64,000 nt of DNA, taken from the NCBI RefSeq assembly GCF_040869045.1, contig NC_090323.1, positions 170,274,083 through 170,338,082 of the forward strand, given 5' to 3'. Position numbers and translations under genes: made by a program. The DNA comes from Eurosta solidaginis. Taxonomy: Eukaryota; Arthropoda; Insecta; Diptera; Tephritidae. Below, piece by piece: positions 1-11,135 of this stretch. The first letter of the stretch is position 1, and each line of letters starts with the position of its first letter. The notes beneath the pieces are model-generated. The model did no database searches and was not told where the DNA came from. It worked only from the letters and a program-made list of their open reading frames with translations.

Positions 1-1884
1 AACATTCTAGAGTCACTCCTGGCCCACCCTAATGGTGATATCTCGAAAAGGCGTCCACCTATAGACCTAACGCCCACTCCCTCTTAAAATGCTCAGTAAC
101 ACCTTTCGTTTGATACCCATATCGTACAAACATTCTAGAGTCACCCCTGGCCAAAGGGATTACTCCCTTTTAAAATACTCATTACCACCTTTCGTTTGAT
201 ACTCATATCGTACAAACACACTCTAGAGTCACCTTGGCCCACCCTAATGGCGATATCTCGAAAAGGCGTCCACCTATAGACCTAACGCCCACTCCCTCTT
301 AAAATACTCAGTAACACCTTTCGTTTGATACCCATATCGTACAAACATTCTAGAGTCACCCTTGGTCCACCTTTATGGCGATATCTCGAAAAGGCGTCCA
401 CCTATAGAACTAAGGATTACTCCCTTTTAAAATACTCATTACCACCTTTCATTTGATACCCATATCGTAAAAACACATTCTGGAGTCACCCCTGGCCCAC
501 CCTAATGGCGATATCTCGAAAAGGCGTCCACCTATAGACCTAATGCCCACTCCCTCTTAAAATGCTCAGTAACACCTTTCGTTTGATACCCATATCGTAC
601 AAACATTCTAGAGTCACAACTGGCCCACCCTAATGGCGATATCTCGAAAAGGCGTCCACCTATAGACCTAATGTCCACTCCCTCTTAAAATGCTCAGTAA
701 CACCTTTCGTTTGATACCCATATCGTACAAACATTCTAGAGTCACTCCTGGCCCACCCTAATGGTGATATCTCGAAAAGGCGTCCACCTATAGACCTAAT
801 TCCCACTCCCTCTTAAAATGCTCAGTAACACCTTTCGTTTGATACACATATCGTACAAATATTCTAGAGTCAACCCTGGCCCACCCTAATGGCGATATCT
901 CGAAAAGGCGTCCACCTATAGATCTAATGCCCACTCCCTCTTAAAATGCTCAGTAACACCTTTCGTTTGATACCCATATCGTACAAACACATTCTAGAGT
1001 TACCCTGGCCCACCCTAATGGCGATATCTCGAAAAGGCGTCCACCTATAGACCTAATTCCCACTCCCTCTTAAAATGCTCAGTAACACCGTTCGTTTGAT
1101 ACCCATATCGTACAAATATTCTAGAGTCACCCTTGGTCCACCTTTATGGCGATATCTCGAAAAGGCGTCCACCTATAGAACTAAGGATAACTCCCTTTTA
1201 AAATACTCATTACCACCTTTCATTTGATCCCCATATCGTACAAACACATTCTAGAGTCACCCCTGGCCCCCCCTAATGGCGATATTTCGAAAAGGCGTCC
1301 ACCTATAGACCTAATGCCCACTCCCTCTTAAAATGCTCAGTAACACCTTTCATTTTATTCCCATATCGTACAAACATATTCTAGAGTCACCCCTGGACCA
1401 CCTTTATGGCGATATCTCGAAACGGCGTCCACCTATGGAACTAAGGATCACTCCTTTTCAAAATACTCATTAACACCTTTCATTTGATAGCCATATCGTA
1501 CAACCATATTCTAGAGTCACCCCTGGACCACCTTTATGGCGATTTCTCGAAAAGGCGTTCACCTATAGAACTAAAGCCCATTCCCTTTTAAAATACTCAT
1601 TACCACCTTTCATTTGATACCCATATCGTACAAACAAATTCTAGAGTCAGCCCTGGTTCACCTTTATGGCGATATCCCTAAATGGCGTCCATCCATAGAA
1701 CTATGGCCTACTCTCTCTTAAAATACTCTTTAATACCTTCCATTTGATACCCATGTCATACAACCACATTCCAGGGTTACCCTAGGTTCATTTTCCTACA
1801 TGGCGATTTTCCTTATTTTGTCTCCATAGCTCTCAACTGAGTATGTAATGTTCGGTTACACCCGAACTTAGCCTTCCTTACTTG
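1..1884 (+). repeat. Composite repeat copy A: 128-bp satellite array plus 3' end
   Basis: Head-to-tail monomers of about 128 bp fill the left edge. For example the motif CATATCGTAC recurs at 591-600, 719-728, 847-856 and 975-984. Each monomer carries GCGATATCTCGAAAAGGCG, a CCACC block and TTTGATACCCATATCGTAC. The array decays after about 1660 and is followed by the family's 3' terminal block, which contains CTCAACTGAGTATGTAATG and ends in CTTCCTTACTTG at 1884. The 5' part lies outside the window. Copies D (45658-48883), E (48889-51609) and F (56340-58883) have the same order of parts and show that the array is internal to a larger repeat. It has no coding capacity. Confidence 0.9.
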
Positions 1885-2372
1885 TTGATAGTAAATTTAC
1901 TTATAACAGCTGAAAATCTTACGATAGCTAGATTTGTTTTCAATTAATGCATTCGTGGCGCCTACGCATATTTTGTAACTGTTAATTCTGTTAATGGGAA
2001 ATTCGTAGTTGTCAGTTGGCATTATTTGCTTTTTTTTGTCGCTTTTTGGGCACTAAGGGCTCCTTTACATACGTATATCTGCGCACTCAGCACAAATCGG
2101 TAATGCTATTCTGCGGAGTTCTTAAAATAATAAGAATTTTATAATACTAATGGAAACCAAAATCTTACTTTTTCATTTGGAGAACGAAATAGACTAACGT
2201 ACAATATTGATAGAAACAAGACGGCTTGTTGAAATATACATATATTTAAGCCCCTTTTCTACAAAAATTTAATGACAGCCTTGAGATTTTGTCTCCTTTT
2301 CTCGTTCTATATCTGTACTGTAATATTCGACAGGCTGCACAGTTCAGTAGTAGTAATATAGAATACATATAT
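1885..2372. other. Intergenic stretch, nothing recognised
   Basis: AT-rich unique-looking sequence between copy A and a small inverted-repeat element. No convincing ORF, RNA gene or repeat was found here. Confidence 0.5.
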
Positions 2373-2664
2373 GATTGTGAATAACATGCCAACCTAATAA
2401 AATCGCACTGCGTTTTTTTAGCGCACGCAAACAACCGGCGTTTTTTGCCCTAACCCAAATAAGCATGCGTTACGAAAATGTAAAGCATGTGTGCAAACGT
2501 CAAATCTAAATGTCACGCAGAACAAAAATTGGAAATCGAGTTAGGTTTTCACGCAGCAAATTCAATTTGGGTTGCTCTCATACAAGTTGTATGTGCATGA
2601 AACATTTTTGACAGAAAATGACTTGCGTGCGTTTATATTAGGTTGGCATGTGACATTCACAATG
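2373..2664. mobile_element. Small inverted-repeat element (MITE-like)
   Basis: The two ends are inverted copies. The left end reads ATTGTGAAT followed by ACATGCCAACCTAATA (2385-2400). The right end has TATTAGGTTGGCATGT (2636-2651) followed by ATTCACAAT. A second matching segment follows inward, with CGCAC/GTGCG-type sequence. The interior is about 240 bp and non-coding. I could not find a convincing target-site duplication, so the superfamily is not assigned. Confidence 0.65.
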
Positions 2665-3264
2665 ATTCGTCGTTTGAGATAATTTCTATTCCCTTTTCTT
2701 CAACTCGTTCTTTTTCAAGTGCATCAAAAGAAAAGTCTATATAGCTGTCTCATCTATCCTTAAATGTCATAAAAGAAAAATGTAAAATGGTCACATGGTT
2801 GAATTTTGAATGTTCGTGGAATTTATGTAAATTTATAAAAATCAAAGAAGAATTAAGCTGGAGTTACATAGAACGCTTTGGCAAAAGCTTCGACTTTGTT
2901 AGATAAGCGCGATACATCTTAAAAATAGCTGTGTTTTTTACATCTATATACATATACGCTTAAACTTTATATGGTCTGCTGAACATTAAACTTTACCTTC
3001 TCTTCTGAAATTTCTGTGCAGAAAATTAGTACTCCTGAATTTCAATACACATTATACTCAGATACAACTGAAATATGTGTCTATGTTTCACCTATACACT
3101 ACCTCCATGTATTACCTCTACAAATGGTGTGTGTCCACTATTCACCGCAACCGATTCTGCTATAGGTTTTACACTAAGGCCAACAGAGGTGTGTATCTCG
3201 GTACAACCCGTTATGTAGCTAGTTATTTAACCACTGCCACTAGATGGGTATCCTGAACATTATC
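2665..3264. other. Intergenic stretch, nothing recognised
   Basis: AT-rich sequence without a supported gene, RNA or repeat. Confidence 0.45.
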
Positions 3265-3499
3265 TAACACCCCTGTTATGAACTCATATGATACACGATA
3301 AACGCTTGCAATCTGTTGTACCGTATTATGAAATAAATTCTAGCGTGTGAAATCCGATCGTTAGCGTTTATCGTTTATCGTGGCATTGCCATACGCTAAC
3401 TACCGCACCAGCTGTTCAATTTTCTACGCTAGCTACCGTTGATAAATTTTTGCACGATACGTTGAGAGCTATTTAAATAAAAGTAAATATAAAGTTATT

Positions 3500-3918
3500 A
3501 GGGGGACTGTATGTCATGTAACCGTATAAATGCCTTATAAAGTGTGTAAACGTATAAATTTATCTAGTGCGTAAACGAACTGTCAAATTTTGTATGAAAA
3601 ATCATTTACACAATTTGTATAAACGCGCATTGTGTAAACGCGGTAAACTCAAAGGAATACAACCTTGCAGACATTACAGCAGGCATTTTCATCAGAAATC
3701 TCCAACATCAGCAAGTAAATTCGTTTTAGTTTTGATTTTTCACTTAATCTTGGCATTTTTTAATATGTATAACAATCAAAAAAATTTTGTTCGGCAATAA
3801 TACAGCTGATAAACAATCAAGTTTATCAAGAGTATTACTAGGTACGTTCATAAAACAGCGTGTATAAATGGATATAATTTTACACCTTATAAGTTTATAT
3901 GCTTTCATGAGTCCCCCT
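3500..3918. mobile_element. Small inverted-repeat element with AGGGGGACT ends
   Basis: The left terminus is AGGGGGACT (3500-3508) and the right is its inverse AGTCCCCCT (3910-3918). Both are flanked by ATT (3497-3499 and 3919-3921). Inner sequences CTTATAA and GTATAAA-type motifs also match in inverted order over about 60 bp. The element is about 419 bp, non-coding, and sits inside the CACCCC-ended element. Confidence 0.6.
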
Positions 3919-4091
3919 ATTAAAAAATTCAAAAGAATCCAACTAAAGCCTTAACACTCTGTTGCAACACCCTGGGCAAGAATCCTTAAAGTGGCACAAA
4001 CCTTCAAAATATTTGGGATGGATGACCTATTTTTACGGGCGCGCAAGCTGCCTTCTACTTCTGTTAAGACATACTCTGAAATCTATTTTTA

Positions 4092-5868
4092 TACTCAGTT
4101 GGGCAGAGCTCACAGAGTATATTAACTTTGATTGGATAACGGTTGGTTGTACAGGTATAAAGGAATCGAGATAGATATAGACTTCCATATATCAAAATCA
4201 TCAGTATCGAAAAAAAATTTGATTGAGCCATGTCCGTCCGTCCGTCCGTCCGTTAACACGATAACTTGAGTAAATTTAGAGGTATCTTGATGAAATTTGG
4301 TATGTAGGTTCCTGGGCACTCATCTCAGACCGCTATTTAAAATGAACGAAATCGGACCATAACCACGCCCACTTTTTCGATATCGAAAATTTCGAAAAAC
4401 GCAAAAAGTGCGATAATTCATTACCAAAGACGGATAAAGCGATGAAAATTGGTAGGTGCGTTGAACTTATGACGCAGAATATAAAATTAGTAAAATTTTG
4501 GGTTTTAAAACAATGGGCGTGGCACCGCCCACTTTTAAAAGAAGATAATTTAATTTGGCAGTCGTTGAAGATATCATGATGAAATTTGGCAGGAGCGTTA
4601 CTCCTATTACTGTATATATGCTTAATAAAAATTAGCAAAATCGGAGACCATGCCCACTTTAAAAAAAAATAATTTTTTTAAGTCAAATTTTAACAAAAAA
4701 TTTAATTTCTTTACAGTATATAAGTAAATTGTGTCCACATTCAACTCCAGTAATGATATGGTGCAACAAAATACAAAAATAAAAGAAAATTTCAAAATGG
4801 GCGTGGCTCCGCCCTTTTTCATTTAATTTGTCTAGGATACTTTTAATGCCATAAGTCGAACAAAAATGTACCAATCCTTGTGAAATTTGGAAGGAGCTTA
4901 GATTCTAGGACGGTAACTATTTTCTGTGAAAAAGGGCGAAATCGGTTGAAGTCAAGTCCAGTTTTTATACACAGTTGACCGTCTATCCTTCCGCTCGGCC
5001 GTTAACACGATAAATTGAGCAAAAATTGATATATCTTTACTAAACTCAGTCCACATACTTATCTGAACTCACTTTTTATTGGTATAAAAAATGGCCGAAA
5101 TCCGACTATGACCACGCCCACTTTTTCGATATCGAAAATTACGAAAAATGAAAAAAGCCAAATTCCTGGACCACATTTTGGTCGATATCTCGAAAACGCC
5201 TTCACATATACAAGTACCACCACTCCCATTTAAAACCCTCATTAATACCTTTTATTTAATACCCATATCATACATTCTAGAGTCAACCCTGGTCCACCTT
5301 TATAACGATATCTCGAAAAAGCGTCCACCTATAGAACTAAGGCCCAGTCCCTTTTAAAATACTCATTAACACCTTTCGTTTGATACCCATATTGTACAAA
5401 CAAATTCTAGAGTCACCCCAGGTCCACCTTTATGGCGATACCTCGAAAAGGCGTCCACCTATAGAACTAAGGCCCACTCCCTTTTAAAATACTCATTAAC
5501 AACTTTCATTTGATACCCATATCATACAAACAAATTCTAGAGTCACCCCTGGTCCACCTTTATGGCGATATCTCGAAAAAGCGTCCACCAATAGAACTAA
5601 AGCCCACTTCCTTTTAAAATACTCATTAACACCTTTCATTTGATACCCATATTGTACAAACAAATTCTAGAGTCAGCCCAGGTCCACCTTTATGGCGATA
5701 TCTCGAAAAGGAGTCCACCTATAGAACTAAGGCCCACTCCCTTTTAAAATACTCATTAACACCTTTCATTTGATACCCATATCGTACAAAACAATTCTAG
5801 AGTCACCCCTGGTCCACCATTATTGCGATATCTCGAAAAGGCGTCCACCCATAGAACTAAGGCCTCTG
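4092..5868 (+). repeat. Composite repeat copy B, 3' truncated
   Basis: It begins with the family's 5' end (TACTCAGTTG, GAGCTCACAGAGTATATTAA). The GTCCGTCCGTCC microsatellite with TTAACACGATAACTTGAG follows at about 4231-4270. Next come the two related body modules, each containing a CCACGCCCAC block and the palindrome TTTTCGATATCGAAAA. About five and a half 128-bp monomers follow from about 5180. The family's terminal CTTACTTG block is missing: the array stops at about 5868 and joins the flanking inverted-repeat element. Confidence 0.85.
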
Positions 5869-6028
5869 TTTCGTATAGATTCACAAAAATTTGTAAACAA
5901 AACTCTGCTATCATTCACAATAGTACATCTATCGGGCGTGTGTAAATCGCAATATGAAAGCTGATTTTTTACGATACGCTAGCAAGCGTTTATCGTCTAT
6001 CGTATGAAAATTCATAATAGGGGTGTAA

Positions 6029-6604
6029 GTGAGGATAAGCGTTTTTTTGACCCGCAAACGTAGACGTATATAGGTGTAAAAAAATAACACCGCTAATATT
6101 TCTTTTTTTGACTCGCTTTATGTTATATTTCAGGTGGGATTATTACTTAACAGCAGCGGTTGAATGCAAATAAGTGTCTAAAAATAGCGGGAGGTGCCAA
6201 GTTCTGTTTCAGAACATTTTTGCTGTTGAGAGTTGAAAGTTGTCATGTTGTTTTTTGTAATTAAGTTTTACGCAGAAAAAAAGGAGTTTTACAGGTATTA
6301 AATTTTTAAACCAAATAACTGTTGGAACGGCGAGGGGAAATGTTTTAAGCGCGGCCTTAGGCCGCCCAAGCAAGGTGTTCTGATCGAAAACAATATGGAT
6401 CCCATCCCCGGTTTGGGAAACATCCCGAGTAATTTTTCTTACTCGTAACAAGTTTCTTAATCCATAGGCCGCCAAATTGCGGAGCTGAGCTTAAGCGGCA
6501 GATTTGAGAGGATTAAACTTAAGTTAACCTATCAGTTATTTGCGTTCATTCGCAATGGCGCAATGGCGATTAGGATGATCAATTGAAAATTCAATAAAAT
6601 CAGT
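6029..6604. other. Intergenic stretch with a GGCCTTAGGCCGCC palindromic patch
   Basis: No gene is supported. A short patch around 6350-6368 (GCGCGGCCTTAGGCCGCC) resembles the GGCCGAAGGCCGCC repeats at 16440-16470 and 32710-32730. Confidence 0.4.
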
Positions 6605-6720
6605 ATACCATTAATTATAAATATCTTTTTCAGTTAGGTTTTGTTGAGCTTCCTTAAATGTAAGACAAATATTCCTAGTTGGTCCATCAACAATAGCTTT
6701 TTTGGCTAAATCATCAGCCT
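6605..6720 (-). pseudogene. LINE RNase H C-terminal scrap
   Basis: Read on the minus strand, this stretch encodes a segment with ADDLAKKAI followed by a short tail and a stop codon. This resembles the end of the RNase H domain of I/R1/jockey-like LINEs, where a G-x-A-D-x-L-A-K-x-A motif is common. It is only about 35 codons long and has no continuation. Treat it as a possible relic. Confidence 0.35.
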
Positions 6721-6839
6721 TCTAGACTTTTAGGTCCTACTGTTTTATATAAATTTTAAAACGCAAATCGATTTAACTTTATTATCTTTGAGTAAAATGT
6801 TAAAAGTACCCTAGTAATAATACAACTGAACGATATCCT

Positions 6840-7795
6840 AGCTGAAGACATGCAAGCATTGACCTATGAGAAGAGAATAAAAATACAGCTAAGAAATAAG
6901 TGGTATGATCGCGAGCTGCGAACATTGCACAAAACAAAACTCGACTCCTATAATGTTGCTAAAACACTGGATACTGGGATGATTATAATACGGCTAAAGG
7001 AACATATAAAAAACTATCAAGTATAAAAAGAAGAAATATGTGGAAGATAAAATCTCCAATAGATCAAATCTACAATCGGATCTGAATAGCCTAGTCGAAT
7101 GGTGTAGTGTAAATATAATGTCACTAAACCAGCCGAAGTGCATGTTCATGTGCTTTACAAGGAAATCATACCAATCCTGCGAGGATATGATTGATGATTA
7201 CACAATAAACCGAGTCATTATTTTTGTAGACCTTGTCGTTACGAAGGACCCTGAACTCGACTTTAAATTGCAAATAGAGGGTTGCGTGAAGAGAGCCAAA
7301 GGTACTTTGGCGTTCGTCAAACAATGATCTAAAGAATTCGATGATCCATATATTACTAAAACTCTCTTTATATCTTTTGTGCGGCCAATATTAGAATACG
7401 CTTCGATAATATGGAACCCTCGTTACCAGACGCACTGCGACAAATTAGCGTCGGTTCAAAAGCAATTCCTAATTTTTGCGCTAATGGACCCTCAAGGATT
7501 CTTCCTTCCCACTCCTGCCGGTTAAAACTTATTCAGCTCCCTACGTTACGGAGTCGTATGGAGATGATAGGTGTGTTATTTGTAGTAAAACTTATTAGAG
7601 GGAGGGTAAATAGCCCTTTTCTGCTTGGTGAAATTTTATTTAATGTTCCCTTTAGACCATCTAGACATTTTCAACCGCTTCATATAAGCACACGCAGATC
7701 GAATTTTGAAGTGCACGAACCTCTTCGTTGTCTGTGTACTGGCTTCAATAAGCACTGGAAAAGCATTGATACATGTGACTGTCACTCCACGTAAT
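6840..7795 (+). pseudogene. LINE reverse transcriptase relic (C-terminal half)
   Basis: From 7040 the + strand encodes the part of a non-LTR reverse transcriptase after the catalytic palm, with the motif LNQPKCMFMCFTRKS, a segment ending in KRAKGTLAFVK, and a following YITKTLFISFVRPILEYAS stretch. This is characteristic of jockey-like elements. The frame is broken by TGA at 7325-7327 and again by a frameshift near 7520, after which the C-terminal part continues in frame to a stop near 7795. Upstream (6840-7030) a piece resembling the endonuclease-RT linker precedes the RT tail directly, so the palm with the YADD-type motif has been deleted. The copy is dead. Confidence 0.75.
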
Positions 7796-7827
7796 AAAAA
7801 ATATCTGCTGACTACCTTAAATACGCA

Positions 7828-8170
7828 ATGATTTGGGTGGGTGGCTTGGAATCACGTCCTTTCCAACCCCCACCCTTATCACAAGCTCCAATAATTTTGG
7901 GCGGTTGGCTTGGAATCACGTCCGTTCCAACCTGCCACACATCGCAGCTCTATTTGTTGTGTGTCAAAAATACATCAGCTTCTATCACCAGCTCCAGTAA
8001 CTTTAGGCGGGTGCTTGGAATCACGTCCTTTCCAACCTCCCACCCATCGGAGCCCTACTTGTTGTGTGTCAAATATACATCAGCTGCTCGAAATCACGTC
8101 CATTCCGACAGCACTAATAACCAATTCCCGTTGCCCGGCATCACAGTCTATCCCGACAACTGATTTAATA
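7828..8170. repeat. Degenerate tandem repeat with TTGGAATCACGTCC core
   Basis: The core TTGGAATCACGTCC followed by TTCCAACC recurs at about 7847, 7910 and 8014, with a decayed copy near 8090. The longer unit includes TTGTTGTGTGTCAAA and ACATCAGCT. Spacing is irregular (about 62, 105 and 75 bp), which points to an old, partly deleted array. Confidence 0.6.
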
Positions 8171-8184
8171 ATATATGTACATAT

Positions 8185-8685
8185 TGTTACGAATATTAGC
8201 AAAACTAAGGGGTGCTGCCATCTCTAAGCCGATGCTAAGCAGCGCCTTGCATGCTCATCCATAGATCAATCATTATGTATCTACAAAAACAAATCAATCA
8301 TTATGTCTACACATATGTAGGTACACGCAGCTGAGAGCAACGCACAAGCACATGCAGATATCTTATCTGAAATGTTCCTAAAGGTGTGCAATTGTGATTG
8401 CGGAAGAGTCGCTCACACATACAAGCGCATGGGGTATGAGAGAAGCTATAAGAATTATACATCTGTAGTTGTAGCTGAGAAATTTATAACTAACTAAGTA
8501 AAATTCTGGAAGCGCCTAGAAGATGCCACGAGGAAATCACAGAGTATAAAAGCATTAGCGGTAGAGGCGCTATGGGCAGTTTCGATTAAGACGCTATCTA
8601 GCGAGCAATAGCAGTATTATTTTGAAAATCAGCTTCGTTTGAGCTATCAATCAGTTTGGTTATTAAGCAAGCTATTCGTTGCAAA
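8185..8685 (+). repeat. 5' LTR, 3'-truncated
   Basis: Matches 11136-11636 base for base apart from about 13 differences, then breaks off after TTGCAAA where the 3' LTR continues for a further 143 bp. The LTR contains the motif GAGTATAAAAGCAT, a plausible TATA box, at about 8542-8555. Confidence 0.9.
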
Positions 8686-9960
8686 TCCAGCAACTGAGGA
8701 GTTGGAGAGCCGTGGATTGAATTCAACCGGCAATAATATCGAACTTCAAGCACGGCTACGAGAGGTAATGGAGTTGGAAGGAATTGATGTGGACGAGTAT
8801 GTCTTTTATCCTGATGTGGAAGAGCCAGCGACTAAATTGGAGGAGGAGATAGAGACTCCGAATCCATTGGCGAGTGTAGACACTAACGCGATACTAGTAA
8901 TGCTGAAGCAAATGTCGTCACAATATCAACCGATATGTCAACACAGCTCGAAGTACAAAAGACAGATATAACATCTCAACTGGAATCGCAGGAGACACGT
9001 ATAACATCCAAGATGGAAGCACAGAAGACACGTATATCCGAAATGTCATCTCAGCTGGAATCGCAGGAGAACCGTATAACAGCGAAGATTGAAGCACAAT
9101 TGGATGAACAGAAAACATACATGGCGTCACAAATTGCAGAACAATTAAAAGAGCAAGAGGCACGCATAACATTACAACTCGAAGACCAGGAAGAGCGTAT
9201 CTCAACGAAGCTGGAGGCACAGGAAACAAAAGTCTTATCGCAGCTGGAGGCTTTTAGTGAACGACAAGATAAAATGGAGGCCGAGATGGATGCTTTAAAA
9301 GATCGTATACAGGAGTTGCAACTAAATCGCCCAGCAGTTTCAGAGAGTAATCCAAAGGTAAAAACACCATCCTTTGACGGTTCTGTTCCTTTCCAGGTCT
9401 TCAAGCTACAGTTTGAGAAGACTGCAGCAGTGAACAACTGGAATGCTGAAGATAAAGTTGCAGCTCTATTCGTAGCATTGAAGGGACCACCAGCCGAAAT
9501 CCTACAGACGATTCCCGAAGGAGAGCGGAACAACTATGAAGCATTGATGGCCGCTGTCGAGAGACGTTATGGAAGCTAGCATAGAAAACAGATATTCCAA
9601 ATGGAGTTACTAAACTGCTTCCAGAGGCCTGGTGAAACATTGCAAGAGTTTGCGTCGGATGTTGAAAGGCTGGCACATTTAGCGAATGCGGACGCAACTG
9701 TGGAATACACTGAAAGGGTAAAGATTCAGAGCTCTTTAAATGGCATACAGGACGTCGAAACAAAGCGAGCTACATACGCAAACCCAAAGCCAACATTCGC
9801 AGAAACGGTATCACATGCTCTGATTCAGGAAACAGCGTCGCTTCTGTGTAAGCCAGTTTTCTAAGCACGCCGTGTGGAAGTAGAAAGGCCAGAGTGGGTA
9901 GACGCAATATTAGAGGCGCTGAAAGGATCGCAAAAGCGTAGTGAAAAAGTTATCAAATGA
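8686..9960 (+). pseudogene. gypsy gag (coiled-coil capsid protein with single zinc knuckle), broken
   Basis: The first part, up to about 8925, encodes a SAP-like LESRGLNSTG segment in frame 2. A one-base shift near 8925 moves to frame 1, which then runs through the rest of the element. Next is a long repeated coiled coil: a unit of about 14 residues with QLESQE-type and RITSK-type motifs recurs some eight times over 8935-9330. A capsid-like domain containing FDGS, ALKGPPAEIL and ERRYG follows. In-frame stops occur at 9577-9579 (TAG) and 9862-9864 (TAA). The third stop, TGA at 9958-9960, occupies the place of the first cysteine of a CCHC zinc knuckle (then F-K-C-G-K-P-A-H-I-A-R-H-C). Gag normally forms the particle and packages RNA; this copy cannot make a full protein. 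Confidence 0.8.
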
Positions 9961-11124
9961 TTCAAATGCGGGAAGCCCGCTCACATTGCACGTCATTGCG
10001 ATCTTGGTCCTAATAGTTCCAACAATGTGGACGGCCGTAAACGCAAGGCTGGAGGAGATGAGCAAGAGCGAGTAAGAGGTAGAGATCGAGAGCTAGATCC
10101 AGCTATTGAATGCCCTGTGATATCTGTGTTGCACATTGGCAGAAAATCGAGCAGTCTTACCGTCACAGGGAATGTGGATTGTAAAGAACATGTACTGACT
10201 GTAGATACGGGCGCATCTCATTCCTTGATTCGATCTGATTTGGTCTACAGGAGAGTAAAGTCATTACCCGGCGAGAGGATGCGTACGGTCACTGGCGAGT
10301 ATAACCAAGTCCGGGGAGAAGTGATCTGTGAAGTCTTAATTGGGAAGGTCATGGTTTTACACAAATTCGTTGTGACGGAGATTGTTGATGAAGTTATATT
10401 GGGAGTGTATTTCTTGGTTGACCATGACATCAAGATCGATATGCAGAGAAGGGTGATGCGTTATGAGAACCAAGATGTGCCACTTAACTTCAGTTTGGAA
10501 AAAGGGTTCAGCAGTAAGCGAGTGCTGGTGGAGGAGATTCGACAGAGACCACGAAAGTCAAGGAAAGTAGATCGAGTAAAGGTTAATGGATCGAATGGGT
10601 CAAATAAAGCGAAATCAAAGGTACCTGCGAGAAAAACACTGCCATTGACAAACCCTAATGGACGCACTAAAACGACTGAAAGAATTTTCCAGAAAGAATG
10701 CAAGGGTGGTTTCAAGCCAGCGCGCACTACTGTTGTGAAACGTCAAGCGAATACTGATGATGCAAAGTCAATCCGTCAAGATCAAGCTCTGCGAAGTAGT
10801 TCTTCATTGGCCAAGCAACAGAGTGCGAGGGAACGATCCAGGATAATGAGTAGTAAGATGAAACACAGGTACGACAAGGGAAATAATTCGGAAGGTTTCC
10901 GGGAGGGAGATTTGGTACTGCTATATAACCTTCACCGGTGGAAAGGTGCTCCATCCGAATATCGGTGCAGTTGGGAAGGCCCGTTCAGAGTTGTGAAGAC
11001 GATCAGTGATGTCATCTACCGCATACCAGCAACTGGGAAATCACGAAATAGAAGAGTGGTACATTTGGCGATGCTAGCAGCGTTTAGATCGAGAGATTTG
11101 TCTAATCGGGACGATCAGACTTAG
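9961..11124 (+). pseudogene. gypsy protease fused to integrase C-terminus (internal deletion of pol)
   Basis: The frame is open from 9961 to TAG-free sequence ending at the TAG/TAA stop at 11122-11124. It begins with the zinc knuckle remainder. An aspartic protease follows, with the active-site motif VDTGASHSLI at about 10201-10230 and a later VILGVYFL flap-side motif. A basic linker comes next. After it, the sequence jumps to the C-terminal integrase region, with KHRYDKG, FREGDLVLLYN and a GPF/GPY-type WEGPFRVVK motif. Some 800 or more residues normally between these (reverse transcriptase, RNase H and catalytic integrase) are missing. The join is in frame, so it was a clean deletion or template jump. 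A GTG or ATG upstream start is not evident, because gag-pol would have been translated from the gag start. Confidence 0.8.
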
Positions 11125-11135
11125 GTGGACGGCAG

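Larger units (their letters stand above)
3268..6025. mobile_element. Inverted-repeat DNA element with TAA target duplication, host of two later insertions
   Basis: The left end starts CACCCCTGTTATGAA (3268) and the right end is the inverse, TTCATAATAGGGGTG, ending at 6025. The match continues inward over about 60 bp, including a shared CGATAAACGCTTGC block. The trinucleotide TAA flanks both ends (3265-3267 and 6026-6028). A 3-bp TWA duplication is typical of PIF/Harbinger transposons, so a non-autonomous Harbinger-like element is a reasonable inference. The original element was probably short. Most of the present length is a nested GGGGGACT element (3500-3918) and composite repeat copy B (4092-5868). 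Confidence 0.6.

Noticed and set aside
1..1760. CRISPR-like array or centromeric satellite
   Set aside because: Repeats are contiguous 128-bp monomers without spacers, in a eukaryote, and belong to a dispersed composite repeat.
3567..3800. 77-codon ORF
   Set aside because: Lies across the inside of a MITE, has no recognisable domain and shows no coding bias.
9051..9533. 160-codon minus-strand ORF with Ser/Cys-rich product
   Set aside because: Antisense of the repetitive coiled-coil gag; the composition follows from the repeat.
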